Source: Polaromonas sp.
GTDB taxonomy: Bacteria > Pseudomonadota > Gammaproteobacteria > Burkholderiales > Burkholderiaceae_C
Assembly (NCBI RefSeq): GCF_029945685.1
Contig: NZ_JAQSDA010000022.1
Span: forward strand, 1-64,000
DNA length: 64,000 nt
Direction: 5' to 3'
In this document: piece after piece, positions 62,388 through 64,000 of the stretch
How the letters are laid out: the number at the start of each line of letters is the position of its first letter
How positions within the stretch are numbered: the first letter of the stretch is position 1
The notes under the pieces: model-generated
The model's database searches: none
The model's input: the letters and a program-made list of their open reading frames with translations, nothing else
Told to the model about the DNA's origin: nothing
Program-made: the position numbers and the translations under genes

Positions 62388-64000
62388 TCAGCCCTGATCC
62401 TGACCCTGGGCCGGACGATCCAGCAGCGCCTTCATGGACAGCTTGACGCGGCCTTTTTCGTCGGTTTCCAGAACCTTGACCTTGACGATCTGGCCTTCGC
62501 TCAGGTAGTCGCTCACACGCTCGACACGCTCGTGAGCGATCTGGCTGATATGCAGCAGGCCGTCCTTGCCGGGCAGCAGGTTGACCAGCGCACCGAAGTC
62601 GAGGATCTTGGTGATCGCGCCTTCATAGACCTTGCCGATTTCGACTTCGGCGGTGATCTCGGCGATGCGGCGCTTGGCTTCGTCGGCCTTGGCGCTGTCG
62701 TTCGACGCAATGGTGATGGTGCCGTCTTCCTCGATATTGATCTGCGTGCCGGTTTCTTCGGTCAGCGCGCGGATGACGGCGCCGCCCTTGCCGATCACGT
62801 CACGGATTTTCTCGGGGTTGATCTTCATGACATACAGGCGCGGTGCGAAGTCAGAAACCTCGGTCTTGGCTTCGCCCATGGCTTCCTGCATCTTGCCCAG
62901 GATGTGCATGCGGGCTTCCTTGGCCTGGGCCAGCGCGACCTGCATGATTTCTTTCGTGATGCCCTGGATCTTGATGTCCATCTGCAGCGCGGTGATGCCG
63001 GCGGTGGTACCGGCCACCTTGAAGTCCATGTCGCCCAGGTGATCTTCGTCACCCAGGATGTCGGTCAGCACGGCAAAACGGTTGTCTTCCTTGATCAGGC
63101 CCATGGCGATGCCGGCCACGTGGGCTTTCATCGGCACGCCGGCGTCCATCAGCGACAGGCAGCCGCCGCAGACGGATGCCATCGACGAGGAGCCGTTGGA
63201 CTCGGTGATCTCGCTGACCACACGCATGGTGTACGGGAATTCTTCCTTGGTCGGCAGCACGGCGATCAGCGCGCGCTTGGCCAGGCGGCCGTGACCGATT
63301 TCGCGTCGTTTCGGGCTGCCCACACGGCCGGTTTCGCCGGTGGCGAACGGAGGCATGTTGTAGTGCAGCATGAAGCGGTCTTCGTAGTCGCCCGACAAGG
63401 CATCGATGCGCTGTGCATCGCGCTCGGTGCCCAGCGTGGTGATCACCAGTGCCTGGGTCTCGCCGCGCGTGAACAGGGCCGAGCCGTGGGTGCGAGGCAA
63501 CACGCTGTTGCGGATTTCGATGGGGCGCACGGTGCGCGTGTCGCGGCCGTCGATACGCGGGTCGCCGGCCAGGATCTGGCTGCGCACGATTTTGGCTTCG
63601 ATGTCGAACAGCATGCCGTCTACAGCCACGCCGTCGAATTCGACGCCTTCGGCTTTCAGGCCCATCTTGGTCCAGGTGGTCACTTCACGGGTGGCGTGGG
63701 TGCGGGCCTGCTTGTTGCGGATCTGGTAGGCAGCCACCAGCTTTTCTTCGGCTAGCGCAACCACCTTGGCAATCAGCACTTCGTCCTTGGCAGGCGCGCG
63801 CCAGTCCCAGACCGGCTTGCCGGCATCACGAACGAGTTCGTGGATGGCGTTGATGGCGATGTTGCCCTGCTCATGGCCAAACACGATGGCGCCGAGCATG
63901 ATTTCTTCGGACAGTTGTTTGGCTTCGGACTCGACCATCAGCACGGCGGCCTCGGTACCAGCCACGACCAGGTCCATGCTGGAGTCCTTCAGCTGGGTCT
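62388..64000 (-). CDS. pnp: Polyribonucleotide nucleotidyltransferase (partial, N-terminus off the window)
   Basis: The 3' part of PNPase, a phosphorolytic 3'-5' exoribonuclease of the degradosome. The frame runs off the right edge, so the first RNase PH-like core and start codon are missing (roughly 170 residues). Visible parts are [21 protein letters not shown] at the edge, the helical linker domain, the second RNase PH core ([34 protein letters not shown]), the KH domain ([22 protein letters not shown]) and the S1 domain ([34 protein letters not shown]). The usual acidic tail is very short here, ending in QGQDQG. Confidence 0.97.
   Translation of the reverse strand, partial: TQLKDSSMDLVVAGTEAAVLMVESEAKQLSEEIMLGAIVFGHEQGNIAINAIHELVRDAGKPVWDWRAPAKDEVLIAKVVALAEEKLVAAYQIRNKQARTHATREVTTWTKMGLKAEGVEFDGVAVDGMLFDIEAKIVRSQILAGDPRIDGRDTRTVRPIEIRNSVLPRTHGSALFTRGETQALVITTLGTERDAQRIDALSGDYEDRFMLHYNMPPFATGETGRVGSPKRREIGHGRLAKRALIAVLPTKEEFPYTMRVVSEITESNGSSSMASVCGGCLSLMDAGVPMKAHVAGIAMGLIKEDNRFAVLTDILGDEDHLGDMDFKVAGTTAGITALQMDIKIQGITKEIMQVALAQAKEARMHILGKMQEAMGEAKTEVSDFAPRLYVMKINPEKIRDVIGKGGAVIRALTEETGTQINIEEDGTITIASNDSAKADEAKRRIAEITAEVEIGKVYEGAITKILDFGALVNLLPGKDGLLHISQIAHERVERVSDYLSEGQIVKVKVLETDEKGRVKLSMKALLDRPAQGQDQG

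Overview
The window is GC-rich bacterial chromosome with dense, short-spaced protein genes and no phage, plasmid, CRISPR array or insertion sequence that I can recognise. Gene order and content point to a beta-proteobacterium of the Comamonadaceae (Polaromonas/Rhodoferax-like). The main clues are the run pnp - quinone oxidoreductase - tpiA - secG - tRNA-Leu - nuoABCDEFGHIJKLMN - DUF2818 - NUDIX - DUF1178, a MutL that carries its own endonuclease motif, and several small interspersed repeat families of a kind I associate with that family. The taxonomic call is inference; no 16S gene is present.

Layout. 0.1-6.4 kb: mutL, a convergent DUF3429 membrane protein, a lipoprotein hydrolase, a Bcr/CflA exporter, miaA and a LolD-type ABC ATPase; the last three overlap stop-to-start. 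6.4-14.2 kb: a YpfH-type esterase, a PLP threonine/serine dehydratase, an 859-residue FtsX-type ABC permease, a LysR regulator, a DUF1127 protein, a universal stress protein and a Tat-exported AttH/CrtC-like lipocalin. The ATPase, permease and AttH protein look like a scattered AttEFGH-type export system. 14.4-18.4 kb: an AhpD-like protein, a periplasmic cupin and a 14-helix MFS pump, divergent from a MocR/PdxR-type regulator. 18.6-25.7 kb: a DUF305 membrane protein, ethanolamine ammonia-lyase (eutBC), and a cluster of a truncated KdpD-like kinase, KdpE and the potassium transporter Kup. 26-34.6 kb: a large autotransporter, two small genes, a YihY/BrkB membrane protein, a LysR/quinone-reductase divergent pair, a CDF metal transporter and an SDR. 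34.7-41.6 kb: a MarR-controlled EmrB-EmrA-outer membrane factor efflux operon, divergent from a MsbA-like ABC exporter. 41.8-43.6 kb: glutamate dehydrogenase and a small membrane protein. 43.6-64 kb: the leftward respiratory run ending in pnp, which is cut by the right edge.

The most unusual structure is the repeat load. At least ten copies of a roughly 45-65 bp element ending in AGCTATCAAAT-like sequence are spread over the window. Five of them lie in frame inside genes (mutL, miaA, the ABC permease, the outer-membrane factor and the ABC exporter), where they encode linker-like peptides. mutL also contains a REP-type inverted repeat. A MITE-like element supplies the stop codon of a small gene, a 14-bp triplicate overlaps a lysR start codon, and two different repeats separate nuo genes. 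Coordinates of starts were chosen from ribosome-binding sites, overlaps and the conserved beginning of each family.
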